Shown: piece by piece, positions 18,362 to 25,896 of the stretch | Layout: each line of letters starts with the position of its first letter | Position numbering within the stretch: position 1 is the first letter of the stretch | Program-made: the position numbers and the translations under genes | The notes under the pieces: generated by a model | The model's database searches: none | What the model was told of the DNA's origin: nothing | The model's input: the letters and a program-made list of their open reading frames with translations, nothing else | Assembly: GCF_900115345.1 (NCBI RefSeq) | Contig: NZ_FOWC01000008.1 | Coordinates: forward strand, 62,001-126,000 | Direction of reading: 5' to 3' | DNA from: Amycolatopsis rubida | GTDB taxonomy: Bacteria > Actinomycetota > Actinomycetes > Mycobacteriales > Pseudonocardiaceae | Length of the DNA: 64,000 nt

Positions 18362-18682
18362 TTACGGCACCCCGGCGAGGCGGAGCAGGGCCGCCGTCGC
18401 CGCCGCGGCGAGCACGACCGCCACGAACGGGGCCTTCCGCCACGCGAGCACCCCGCCCACCAGTACTCCGGCCGGCCGGGCGATCCCGGCGAATTCCTGC
18501 CCCTGGGTCAACGCGCTGGTCGCGACCAGCGCGGCGAGCAGCACCACCGCCGACAGCGTCATCAGCCGCTCGGCTCGCGGCGACAACCGCACTTTCGCGC
18601 GCAGCAGCGGCCCGGCGAGCCGGAACGCGAACGTGCCCGCCGCGAGCACGAGTGTCGCGATGATCAGTTCCGCGCCGTCCAT
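18362..18682 (-). CDS. azlD: AzlD-family branched-chain amino acid exporter subunit
   Basis: A 106-residue membrane protein with four hydrophobic segments, the small partner of AzlC in an export system for branched-chain amino acids (BrnFE/AzlCD type). The start ATG overlaps the azlC stop by one base (TGATG), so translation is coupled. Size and position right after azlC define it more than any motif; FAFRLAGPLL and LSPRAERLM are typical. Confidence 0.88.
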   Translation of the reverse strand: MDGAELIIATLVLAAGTFAFRLAGPLLRAKVRLSPRAERLMTLSAVVLLAALVATSALTQGQEFAGIARPAGVLVGGVLAWRKAPFVAVVLAAAATAALLRLAGVP

Positions 18683-19377
18683 CAGTGCGCTCCTTCCAGG
18701 GACTTCGGCTCTTTCGCCGCGGCGCCGGCGACCACCCCGGCCAGCGCCAGCAGCACCGGCAGGCCCGCCGGGAGCAGGGGAGTGGCCGCGAGCGCGACCA
18801 CCACGCCGATCAGCACCGGCAGCCGGGACGCCCGGTCCTTCAGCGACGGCAGCACGAGCGCCAGCAGCACCGCCGGGAAGGCGGCGTCCAGGCCGAACGC
18901 GTCGGTGTCGCTGATCGCGGACCCGGCGAACGCGCCGGCCACGACCCCGAGGTTCCAGCACACGAACAGCCCGGTGCCGCACGCCCAGTACGCCGCCCGC
19001 CGCCGGGCCGCGTCGCGCTGGGCGAGCGCGAACGCCACCGATTCGTCGATCATCAGGTGGCTGCCTGCCAGCCGCCCGAGCAGTCCGCGCCCGAGCGCGT
19101 CGCCGACCGCGAACCCGAACGGCACGTGCCGCGCGTTCACCAGCAGCCCGGCGGCGACCGCGGCGAGCGGATTGCCGCCCGAGGCGACGATGCCGACGAA
19201 CATGAACTGCGACGCGCCGGCGAAAACCAGCAGGGACAGCAGCATCGGTGCCCACAGCGGGAAGCCGGAACCCACTGCGATGGCACCGTAGGACACGCCC
19301 ACGAGGGCGTCGGCCAGGCATACGAGACCGATGTCGCGGGCGAGGCCGCGGTCGAGTGTTCGCCAAATCGAACGCAT
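18682..19377 (-). CDS. azlC: AzlC-family branched-chain amino acid exporter
   Basis: A 231-residue large subunit of an AzlCD/BrnFE exporter, with seven to eight hydrophobic segments. Family blocks are GVSYGAIAVGSGFPLWAPMLLSLLVFAGASQFMFVGI and NARHVPFGFAVG. It is divergent from an XRE-cupin regulator 70 bp away and overlaps azlD. The palindrome GCATAG-TGTC-CTATGC covers its start codon, and a TAGGAC hexamer lies just before the ATG, so the mRNA may be leaderless and directly blocked by the regulator. The neighbouring protease could create the amino acid excess that makes export useful (inference). Confidence 0.9.
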   Translation of the reverse strand: MRSIWRTLDRGLARDIGLVCLADALVGVSYGAIAVGSGFPLWAPMLLSLLVFAGASQFMFVGIVASGGNPLAAVAAGLLVNARHVPFGFAVGDALGRGLLGRLAGSHLMIDESVAFALAQRDAARRRAAYWACGTGLFVCWNLGVVAGAFAGSAISDTDAFGLDAAFPAVLLALVLPSLKDRASRLPVLIGVVVALAATPLLPAGLPVLLALAGVVAGAAAKEPKSLEGAH

Positions 19378-19422
19378 AGTGTCCTATGCTGAACACGTCG
19401 GGGCCTGTTCGTCAAGGCGAAC
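19358..19422. promoter_or_regulatory. Twin GTTCG-N6-CGAAC sites around a GCATAG palindrome
   Basis: Two identical-architecture inverted repeats, GTTCG-CCAAAT-CGAAC (19358-19373) and GTTCG-TCAAGG-CGAAC (19407-19422), lie 49 bp apart and bracket GCATAG-TGTC-CTATGC (19374-19389). All are between azlC and the XRE-cupin gene. The paired sites are the best candidates for binding by that regulator, covering both promoters. Confidence 0.6.
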
Positions 19423-19447
19423 GAGAAGACTGATGGAGCGAACACAC

Positions 19448-20011
19448 ATGCCGAACGAGAGCACAGGCGCGCCGCTGGACATCATCGCGGCGTCCCTGCG
19501 CCGCGAGCGGGCCCGCGCCGGCCTCTCGCTGACCGAGGTCGCGCGCCGGGCAGGCCTGGCGAAATCCACCCTGTCCCAGCTGGAATCGGGATCGGGCAAC
19601 CCGAGCGTGGAGACGCTGTGGGCACTCGGCGTCGCGCTGGACGTGCCGTTCTCCCGGCTGGTCGAACCGGAGCGGCAGGAGGTGAAGGTGATCCGCGCGG
19701 GCAAGGGCCCGACGGTGTTCGCCGAACACGCCGACTACGCGTGCACGCTGCTGTCCGCGTGCCCGTCCGCCGCGCGCCGCGACATCTACCTGGTCAGCGC
19801 GGAGCCCGGCATCCCTCGGCGGTCGGACCCGCACATGAGCGGCGTGGTGGAGCACACCGTGCTGTGCGCGGGCCGCGCGCGGATCGGCATCATGGACGAC
19901 CCGGTGGAGCTGCTGCCGGGGGACTATATCTGCTATCCGGGCGACGTGCCGCACATCTTCGAGGCGCTGGAGCCGGGGACGTTCGGGGTGGAGATCTCCG
20001 AATACAACTGA
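19448..20011 (+). CDS. XRE-family regulator with C-terminal cupin domain
   Basis: A 187-residue regulator. The N-terminal helix-turn-helix (about 9-65) reads LRRERARAGLSLTEVARRAGLAKSTLSQLESGSGNPSVETLWALG. The C-terminal cupin (about 85-185) has the effector-pocket blocks GVVEHTVLCAGRARIG and LLPGDYICYPGDVPHIFEALE. The ATG at 19448 is chosen for GGAG nine bases upstream; an in-frame ATG at 19433 has a poorer site. It faces azlCD and most likely controls that exporter in response to an amino acid bound in the cupin. Confidence 0.9.
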   Translation: MPNESTGAPLDIIAASLRRERARAGLSLTEVARRAGLAKSTLSQLESGSGNPSVETLWALGVALDVPFSRLVEPERQEVKVIRAGKGPTVFAEHADYACTLLSACPSAARRDIYLVSAEPGIPRRSDPHMSGVVEHTVLCAGRARIGIMDDPVELLPGDYICYPGDVPHIFEALEPGTFGVEISEYN

Positions 20012-20025
20012 CAGCGGGGCGCGCC

Positions 20026-20850
20026 ATGGCAGGCAAGGCGACGGGAACCGCGGCCGGGCCGATGACGACCGCGGCCGTGGAACGGCACTTCCCGGCCGGG
20101 CGGCGGCTGACCGACGACGAACTCGCGGCGCGAATGCGGCCGGCCGGGATGCGTGCCGCGGCCAGGCCGGCCCGCTGGGCGCCGCTGCGGATCGGCTGAT
20201 CGCCGTCGCGGAGAAGGACAGCTCCGGAATCTGCGCCGGGATCGCGTGCGGCAAACGCTATCTCGACGAGCGGCTTCGCGACGCGCTGCGAGCGGGCGCC
20301 GACAGCGTCGTGGTCCTCGGCGCCGGGCTGGACACCCGCCCGGCCCGCATCGCCGTTCCCTCGGGCGTCCCGGCGTTCGAGGTGGACCATCCGGGCCAAG
20401 CAGGCGCGGCTGCCCTCGTACCCGGTGACGCAGGTGCCGGTCGACACCGACGACCTCGGCAGCGTCCTGGCCGGGCATGGCTGGCGCCCCAGAGGCCGGA
20501 CTGTGTTCCTCTGGGAAGGCGTCACCCAGTATCTGGCCGAGGCCGGAGTGCGGGCGACCTTCGACGCGCTGGCCACGGCGGGCGCCAGGAGCACGCTGTT
20601 GTCCACATTCGTTCCTCGACGGCACGGAGATGTACGACGCGCGGAAGCTGTACCGGCGGTTTGTGGCCAAGCGGCCGCCGCCGTGGCGCTGCGGGCGGTT
20701 TCCCGAAGCGGTCGCCGATATGTCGTTCCCACGGGGCGCGCTGCCGGTCCCGGAGATCGGGCGCTGCGTCGAGGCCGGGAAGGCCTGACCAGGCTTGTCC
20801 TGAAGGACTTCCGCTTCCCCGGTCCTGGGGGAGGCTGTACACCGGCGACC
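20026..20850 (+). pseudogene. Frameshifted SAM-dependent methyltransferase (TIGR00027/Ppm family)
   Basis: Pieces of one class I methyltransferase lie in order but in different frames. MTTAAVERHFPAGRRLTDDELAARMR is in the frame of the ATG at 20026. Then AEKDSSGICAGIACGKRYLDE...VVVLGAGLDTRPARI...FEVDHP is in the next frame. VPVDTDDLGSVLAGHGW...VFLWEGVTQYLAEAGVRATFDAL is in a third stretch, and FLDGTEMYDARKLYRRFVAKRPPPWR...PEAVADM shifts again. The SAM-binding and FLWEGVTQYL motifs identify the family. Breaks fall near 20175, 20392 (one extra G in CCGGGCCAAG) and 20613. Adjacent genes are intact, so true decay is more likely than poor sequence, but a sequencing check is the deciding test. Confidence 0.8.
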
Positions 20851-20898
20851 GGATAGCGCAGAGTCCCTGTCGGACGAAACCATCGGCCAGGAGGTGTG

Positions 20899-21375
20899 AT
20901 GACCGGCGAGGAAATCGTGCTCGGTCCCCTGCCCCAGGGGATCACGCCCGCCCGCGAAGGCATGCGGAACAAGGTGTGGAACGTGCTCGGCCACACCTAC
21001 TCGATGAAGGCGGCCAGCGAGTCGAGCTTCGCGTTCGAGACCCTCGACCCGCCCGGCACCGGGGTGCCGCCGCACGTCCATCCGACGCAGGACGAGCACA
21101 TCTACATCCTGGAGGGCGTGTTCACCCTTTACCTCGACGGCCGATGGGAGACCGCCGGTCCCGGCGACACCGTGCGGATGCCGAAGGGGCTCCCGCACGC
21201 CTATTACAACCGCGGCGAGGGCATGACCCGGGGGCTGTTCTGGGTGAGCCCGGCCGGGAAGCTGGCGACGCTGTTCGACAAGCTGCACAACCTGACGGAC
21301 CCGGCCGAGGTGGTCCGGGTGTCGGCGCTGCACGACGTCGACTTCCTGCCGCCCGGTTCGGTGGCGGGCGCCTGA
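20899..21375 (+). CDS. Cupin-domain protein
   Basis: A 158-residue single-domain cupin. The first motif GVPPHVHPTQDEHIYILEGVFTLYLDG and the second PGDTVRMPKGLPHAYYNRGEG supply the metal-binding His/Glu set. AGGAGG lies just before the ATG at 20899. Its stop codon is only a few bases from that of the convergent flavin monooxygenase. It could be a small dioxygenase or isomerase of secondary metabolism; the reaction is unknown. Confidence 0.85.
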   Translation: MTGEEIVLGPLPQGITPAREGMRNKVWNVLGHTYSMKAASESSFAFETLDPPGTGVPPHVHPTQDEHIYILEGVFTLYLDGRWETAGPGDTVRMPKGLPHAYYNRGEGMTRGLFWVSPAGKLATLFDKLHNLTDPAEVVRVSALHDVDFLPPGSVAGA

Positions 21376-21377
21376 AC

Positions 21378-22619
21378 TCAGGTGCGGTTCACCTGCTGCT
21401 GGGACGCCCCGGAAACCTGCGCGTAGCCGCTGACGATCGCGTCGAGCGTCGCCGCGTCGATGACGTCCTCAAGACGGTCGAAGCCCTCCGGCGCGCGCCG
21501 TTCGACCTCGTCGATGACGTTTTCCGGGCCGCCCCGGCGGTTGCGCAGCACGATCTCGCCGGTGGCCGCCAGCCGGCCGGCATCGTAGGCGCGCAGCGCC
21601 TCGACGGGATCGGCGTGCCGCGTCAGCTGTGCGGCGAGGCTGGACGCGTCGAGAATCGCCTGGCCGGCGCCGTTGGACCCCATCGGGTACATCGGATGGG
21701 CGGCGTCGCCGAGCAGCGTCACGCGTCCGTGCGACCAGGCGGGCAGCGGGTCCCGGTCGCACATCGGGAACTCGAAGATCTCCTCGGTGGCCTCGGCCAG
21801 CGCGGCGTGGTCGACCTCCGGGCACCGGAACCGCCCGACGTGCCGAGCCAGTTCTGCCCGATCGCCGGGTTTGGCCCAGTCCTGCCGGTCCGGGGGAGGG
21901 TCGCCGGGCCGGCCGGTCCGGACGCAGACCGCCCAGTTGGTGAGCCGGGTGCCCGCGCTCCGGCCCGGTCCGATCGGGTAGAGCACCAGCTTGGCCTCGG
22001 TGCCGCCGGAGACGATCATCGAAGCGCCGCCGCCGAACTCGGGCCAGTCGGTGGCGCCGCGCCACATCAGGACCCCGTTCCAGCGCGGCGGACCCTCATC
22101 GGGAAACAGCAGGGACCGCGCGGCCGAGTGAATCCCGTCGGCCGCCACCAAGACGTCCCCGGCCACGGTCACCGCTTCGCCGCTTTCCCGCTCAGCGAAG
22201 TGCGCGCGCACGCCCCGCGTGTCCTGAGCAAACCCGGTCAGCCGGTGTCCGGTCCGCACCGCCTCGGGGCCCAGCCGGGCCTGGACCGCTCGCCGCAGCA
22301 TGTTCTGCAGCCTGCCCCGGTGCAGGCAGTACTGGGGGAGCGTGAACCCGGCGTCCAGCCCGCACGGCTTGCGCAGGATCACCTGCCCGAGCCGATGGGT
22401 GTAGAACAGCTCGCGGGTGCGGATCCCGATTTCGTCCAGCTGGCCGAGCAGCCCGAGCGCGGCGAGTTCCTTGACCGCGTGCGGCAAGGCGTTGATCCCG
22501 ACGCCGAGCTCGCCGATCCTGGTGCTCTGCTCGTACACCGTGCATTCGATGCCTTCGCGGTGCAGCCGCAGGGCCGCGGTCAGCCCGCCGATGCCCGCTC
22601 CGGCGATGACGACCTTCAC
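21378..22619 (-). CDS. FAD-dependent aromatic monooxygenase (PhzS-like)
   Basis: A 413-residue group A flavoprotein hydroxylase. The N-terminal VVIAGAGIGGLTAALRLHREGI is the FAD-binding GxGxxG fold, LVAADGIHSAARSLL is the DG motif, and LLGDAAHPMYPMGSNGAGQAILDA is the GD motif in the form seen in PhzS and salicylate/3-hydroxybenzoate hydroxylase relatives. The GTG start (VKVVIAGAG) has GGGAGG seven bases upstream; the longer frame adds a non-conserved extension. It is likely to hydroxylate, possibly decarboxylatively, an aromatic acid using NAD(P)H and oxygen. No biosynthetic cluster surrounds it. Confidence 0.9.
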   Translation of the reverse strand: MKVVIAGAGIGGLTAALRLHREGIECTVYEQSTRIGELGVGINALPHAVKELAALGLLGQLDEIGIRTRELFYTHRLGQVILRKPCGLDAGFTLPQYCLHRGRLQNMLRRAVQARLGPEAVRTGHRLTGFAQDTRGVRAHFAERESGEAVTVAGDVLVAADGIHSAARSLLFPDEGPPRWNGVLMWRGATDWPEFGGGASMIVSGGTEAKLVLYPIGPGRSAGTRLTNWAVCVRTGRPGDPPPDRQDWAKPGDRAELARHVGRFRCPEVDHAALAEATEEIFEFPMCDRDPLPAWSHGRVTLLGDAAHPMYPMGSNGAGQAILDASSLAAQLTRHADPVEALRAYDAGRLAATGEIVLRNRRGGPENVIDEVERRAPEGFDRLEDVIDAATLDAIVSGYAQVSGASQQQVNRT

Positions 22620-22807
22620 GTGCTGCCTCCCGTCCTCGACTGCCCAGGGTGGCGGAGAGCGGGGTGGCGCGCTACCGCCGACCAGCGGCGCTGGGTCTGT
22701 TGGGCGGGGCCGCATCACCTCGCCGACGTCGCCACAGCACGACCTCCGCAACGCCTGCGAAGGCCGCGAAGCAGCGCCTGAACAGAGGATCGAGCGACGT
22801 TCCTTCC

Positions 22808-23425
22808 TCAGCCGGAAGGCACCGTCCCAGCAGGGTTCCCGAGAATCCCTTCGGCCAGCAACGCGGCCTGCGTCCGGCTCTCCACCTGAAGCTTCGCGAG
22901 CAGGTTGCCCACGTGCACCTTCACTGTGCGCTCGGCCAAGCCCAGCTCGGCGGCGATGTCGCGATTGGACAGTCCTCGCCCGAGCAGGAGCAGGACGTCG
23001 CGTTCCCTCGGGGTGACTCCCTCGGCCGCCGGCGCGCGGAGGGCCGCGGCGACCGCCGGGCTCATCGCCGTGATTCCCTCGTGCGCGGCGCGGACCGCGG
23101 CCGCGAGTTCCGCGCCGGTGCTGTCCTTGAGCACGAATCCGCTCGCTCCCGCGGCCAGGGCGCGGCGGATTTCGCTTGCGCGGCCGATCGTGGTGAGCAT
23201 GACGACCTTCGGCCCCCGGACCCGGTGCAGGACTTCGATTCCGTCCGTTCCCGGGAGGTAGAGGTCCAGCAGGACGACGTCCGTGGCGGGATCCAGCGCG
23301 GAGAGCAGGCCGGCGCCGTCAGCGTGGGCGCCGAGGACGTCGATGTCCGGCTGGGCGCCGAGGATCAGCGCGAGGCCCTCCCGCACCAGCGCGTGGTCGT
23401 CGACGACCCGGACCCTGATCACCAC
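22808..23425 (-). CDS. NarL/LuxR-family response regulator
   Basis: A 205-residue two-component regulator. The receiver domain has the acidic pair in RVRVVDDHALV, the phospho-acceptor Asp in DVVLLDLYLPGTDG and the Lys in GFVLKDSTG. The LuxR-type HTH is VTPRERDVLLLLGRGLSNRDIAAELGLAERTVKVHVGNLLAKL. Two adjacent GTG codons are possible starts; the second (23422) lies exactly six bases from TAGACT, suggesting a leaderless mRNA. Its histidine kinase partner is divergent with a 19-bp gap, an unusual arrangement for a cognate pair. Confidence 0.9.
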   Translation of the reverse strand: MVIRVRVVDDHALVREGLALILGAQPDIDVLGAHADGAGLLSALDPATDVVLLDLYLPGTDGIEVLHRVRGPKVVMLTTIGRASEIRRALAAGASGFVLKDSTGAELAAAVRAAHEGITAMSPAVAAALRAPAAEGVTPRERDVLLLLGRGLSNRDIAAELGLAERTVKVHVGNLLAKLQVESRTQAALLAEGILGNPAGTVPSG

Positions 23426-23444
23426 GGCAGTCTACGCTCGCTTC

Positions 23445-24536
23445 GTGCGTTGGTTCCGCGACCGGAAATCGTTGCTCGACCTGGGAACCGCCGTGCTCGT
23501 CGCGGTCTTGCTCGCGGTGGGCGGGGCGTGGCCGCCCGCGACGGGGTGGGACGGCGTCGCCCTCGTGTCCGCGCAGGTCCTGCCGCTGGCCTTCCGCCGC
23601 CGGTTCCCGGGGTGGGTGCTCGCCCTCGTCACCGCGGCGACGCTTGCCCGGCTGCTGACGACCCAGCCGCACAACATCGACTACGTGCCGGTGCTGATCG
23701 CGTTGTACACAGTGCCGAGCGCACGCCGGGCGTCGGTGCGATGGGGGCTCGGCGGGCTTTCCGCCGCTGCTCTCGGCGCCGCCATGACCGTGTCGAGGGG
23801 TCCGGTGGACGGTGCGCTGCTTGCGGTCGCGGTCTGCGTCGTGGCGTGGCTGCTCGGGACCGAGCGGCAGCGGCATGCCGCCGAGCGCGCGGAGTTCGCG
23901 GCGCAGCGCACGCGGTTCCAGTTGGAGCGCCTGGCCGCCGAACGCCGGGAGCAGACCGCGCGACGGCTGCACGACACGCTCGCGCGCACCACCACGGTGA
24001 TGCTCGTGCAGGCCGAGGCGCTCCTCGCGGTCGGCGAGCTGACCAGCACGGACCGCGCCAGGGTGGACGCGATGCTCGCCGCCGGACGGGACGCGCTGGG
24101 CCAGGTCCGCGAAACCCTGCGCGAACTGCGGGACGACGGGCAGCAGCAGCCAGGACCGGCGGTCGCTGCCGTGCTCGCCGAGCTGACCGCGGCCGGTCTC
24201 GTGATCGAAGAAGAGCCCGCGCTGCACCGGATTCCGGACCAGGTCCGGGATCTCGCCGACCGGATCGTCTCCGAAGCGGCCATCAACGCCTTGCGGCACA
24301 ACGGTCCCGGCGTCCGGCTGCGGGTCGAGGTCGAGGTGGCCCTGGAGTCCGTCCGGATCGTGGTGCGCAACGACCGGATCGGGCATCCGACGACCGGCAC
24401 CGGGTACGGACTGGACAGCCTGCGCATCCAGCTCGCCGCCCGGGGCGGTTCGCTCGCCGCGGGGCCCGAAGGGGAGGGCTGGTCGGTCACGGCGGTCATC
24501 CCTTGCCTCGCAGCGCCAGCAGTTCCGACACGGTGA
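23445..24536 (+). CDS. NarL-type sensor histidine kinase
   Basis: A 363-residue membrane kinase of the HisKA_3 class. The N-terminal part has four to six hydrophobic helices (about 10-145) with no large external sensor domain. The dimerisation/phospho-acceptor segment is ERREQTARRLHDTLARTTTVMLVQAEALL with the conserved His. The ATPase domain has the N-box-like IVSEAAINALRHNGPG and a G-box GTGYGLDSLRIQLAARGGSL; the usual DNG is replaced by RNDRIG. The GTG at 23445 follows TACGCT (23433-23438) by six bases, so the mRNA may be leaderless. The 3' end overlaps the convergent deacetylase gene by 41 bp. Confidence 0.88.
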   Translation: MRWFRDRKSLLDLGTAVLVAVLLAVGGAWPPATGWDGVALVSAQVLPLAFRRRFPGWVLALVTAATLARLLTTQPHNIDYVPVLIALYTVPSARRASVRWGLGGLSAAALGAAMTVSRGPVDGALLAVAVCVVAWLLGTERQRHAAERAEFAAQRTRFQLERLAAERREQTARRLHDTLARTTTVMLVQAEALLAVGELTSTDRARVDAMLAAGRDALGQVRETLRELRDDGQQQPGPAVAAVLAELTAAGLVIEEEPALHRIPDQVRDLADRIVSEAAINALRHNGPGVRLRVEVEVALESVRIVVRNDRIGHPTTGTGYGLDSLRIQLAARGGSLAAGPEGEGWSVTAVIPCLAAPAVPTR

Positions 24537-25245
24537 CGAACCGGTAGCCGAGCGCCCGCAACCGGTCGACAGCCGGTCCGATGGCCTGCCGGGTCTGCTC
24601 GCGCCCCGGGTACATGGCGTGGAACAACACGATCGACCCGGGGCGCACGTGCGTCACGGTGTAGTCGGCGATCGCCGCGGCGCTGCGGTCGATTTCGGGG
24701 AAGGAGTTCGGTTCGACGTCCCAGGTGATCGTCTTCCGGTCGTGCTCGTGCAGGTAGTACGGCAGCGCGAACAGCTTCTTGCCGTTCGGCGGGCGGACGG
24801 TGATTTCGCCGGGGTAGCCGGTGGCGCGGATCAGCGCGTCGGTGCGTTCGATCTCGCTCGCCGCGTACCCGGGCGTGATCAGCAGCATGCGTTCGTGCGA
24901 GTAGGTGTGGTTGCCGATCTCGTGGCCCGCCGCGGCGATCGCGCGGCCGAGATCCGGATGCGCCGCCAGCTCAGACCCGATGAGGTAGAACGTCGCGTGG
25001 ACGTCGCGCGCGGCCAGGGTGTCGAGGACCGGTTTCACCCCGGCGGGGCTGGGACCGTCGTCGAAGGTCAGCGCGACCGCTTTCTCCGGCGTCTCCACGC
25101 GGGCGGTGAGGCCGCCGAAGAACTGGAACGTCCGGGAATCGGCGATCCGGAACAGGACGTAACCGCCGACGAGGATCAGCACCAGCACGACGGCCACGGC
25201 GATCAACCAGCGGCGAGCCCGTCTGGACAGGGAAAAGCGGATCAT
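24496..25245 (-). CDS. Membrane-anchored polysaccharide deacetylase (NodB domain)
   Basis: A 249-residue carbohydrate esterase 4 protein. RRARR plus a single transmembrane helix (about 12-30) anchors it, with the catalytic domain outside the membrane. NodB motifs are visible: AVALTFDDGPSP (motif 1, Asp-Asp), GNHTYSH (motif 2, zinc His pair), RPPNG (motif 3, Arg), WDVEPNSF (motif 4) and IVLFH (motif 5). It would remove acetyl groups from peptidoglycan or another N-acetylhexosamine polymer. Start uncertain: the frame is open 51 codons further upstream through a hexanucleotide repeat that would encode a Pro-Val chain, and no ribosome site is evident before either start. Confidence 0.87.
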   Translation of the reverse strand: MIRFSLSRRARRWLIAVAVVLVLILVGGYVLFRIADSRTFQFFGGLTARVETPEKAVALTFDDGPSPAGVKPVLDTLAARDVHATFYLIGSELAAHPDLGRAIAAAGHEIGNHTYSHERMLLITPGYAASEIERTDALIRATGYPGEITVRPPNGKKLFALPYYLHEHDRKTITWDVEPNSFPEIDRSAAAIADYTVTHVRPGSIVLFHAMYPGREQTRQAIGPAVDRLRALGYRFVTVSELLALRGKG

Positions 25246-25304
25246 GCGGCGAGCTTGCCGACGGGGCTGTGGCGCGGGAAGCGGCGAAGGTACTAGTACT
25301 TCCA

Positions 25305-25400
25305 GCACCGGCACCGGCACCGGCACCGGCACCGGCACCGGCACCGGCACCGGCACCGGCACCGGCACCGGCACCGGCACCGGCACCGGCATCGGCACCG
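25305..25400. repeat. Hexanucleotide microsatellite, 16 units of GCACCG
   Basis: Fourteen perfect GCACCG units (25305-25388), one GCATCG variant and one further perfect unit. It lies just upstream of the deacetylase start. In the deacetylase frame it would read as repeated Pro-Val, and six-base slippage would not break that frame. A palindrome GTACTAGTAC is at its left side. Confidence 0.9.
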
Positions 25401-25458
25401 GCGCTGCCGGGGGAGCCGTGGCCCCGCCCGCCGCGGGGCGGGGCCGGCGACGAACCGG

Positions 25459-25896
25459 TCAGGCGCGGATCTGCCTGGCTTGGCCGCTGCCGCCGATGGC
25501 GATCTTGCGCGGCTTGGCCTGCTCGGCGATCGGCACCCGCAGGGTGAGCACGCCCGCGTCGTAGTCGGCTTTGATGCTGTCGGTGTCGAGGGTGTCGCCG
25601 AGGAACAGCTGCCGGGAGAACACCCCGCGCGGGCGCTCGGAGACCTGGACCTCCGCGTCCTCGCCGTAGCCGGGCCGGCGTTCGGCCTTGACGGTCAGCA
25701 CGTTGCGCTCGACGTCCAGGTCGATCGACTCCGGTGCGACGCCCGGCAGGTCGAACTGCACCACGTAGTCGTTGCCGGACCGGTAGGCGTCCATCGGCAT
25801 CACCGCCGGACGGGCCGCGGTGCCGGTGGCGCCGAAGAACTGCTGGGTCAGCCGATCGAGCTCCCGGAACGGGTCAGTTCGCATCAACATGACCAT
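25459..25896 (-). CDS. Hsp20 / alpha-crystallin small heat-shock protein
   Basis: A 145-residue ATP-independent chaperone that holds unfolding proteins. The alpha-crystallin domain (about 40-135) shows [31 protein letters not shown] and [35 protein letters not shown], and the usual P-R-KI-I tail reads [12 protein letters not shown] at 25896 has GGGAGG at good spacing; an in-frame ATG two codons later is also possible. It is transcribed alone, from a strong promoter more than 400 bp upstream. Confidence 0.93.
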   Translation of the reverse strand: MVMLMRTDPFRELDRLTQQFFGATGTAARPAVMPMDAYRSGNDYVVQFDLPGVAPESIDLDVERNVLTVKAERRPGYGEDAEVQVSERPRGVFSRQLFLGDTLDTDSIKADYDAGVLTLRVPIAEQAKPRKIAIGGSGQARQIRA

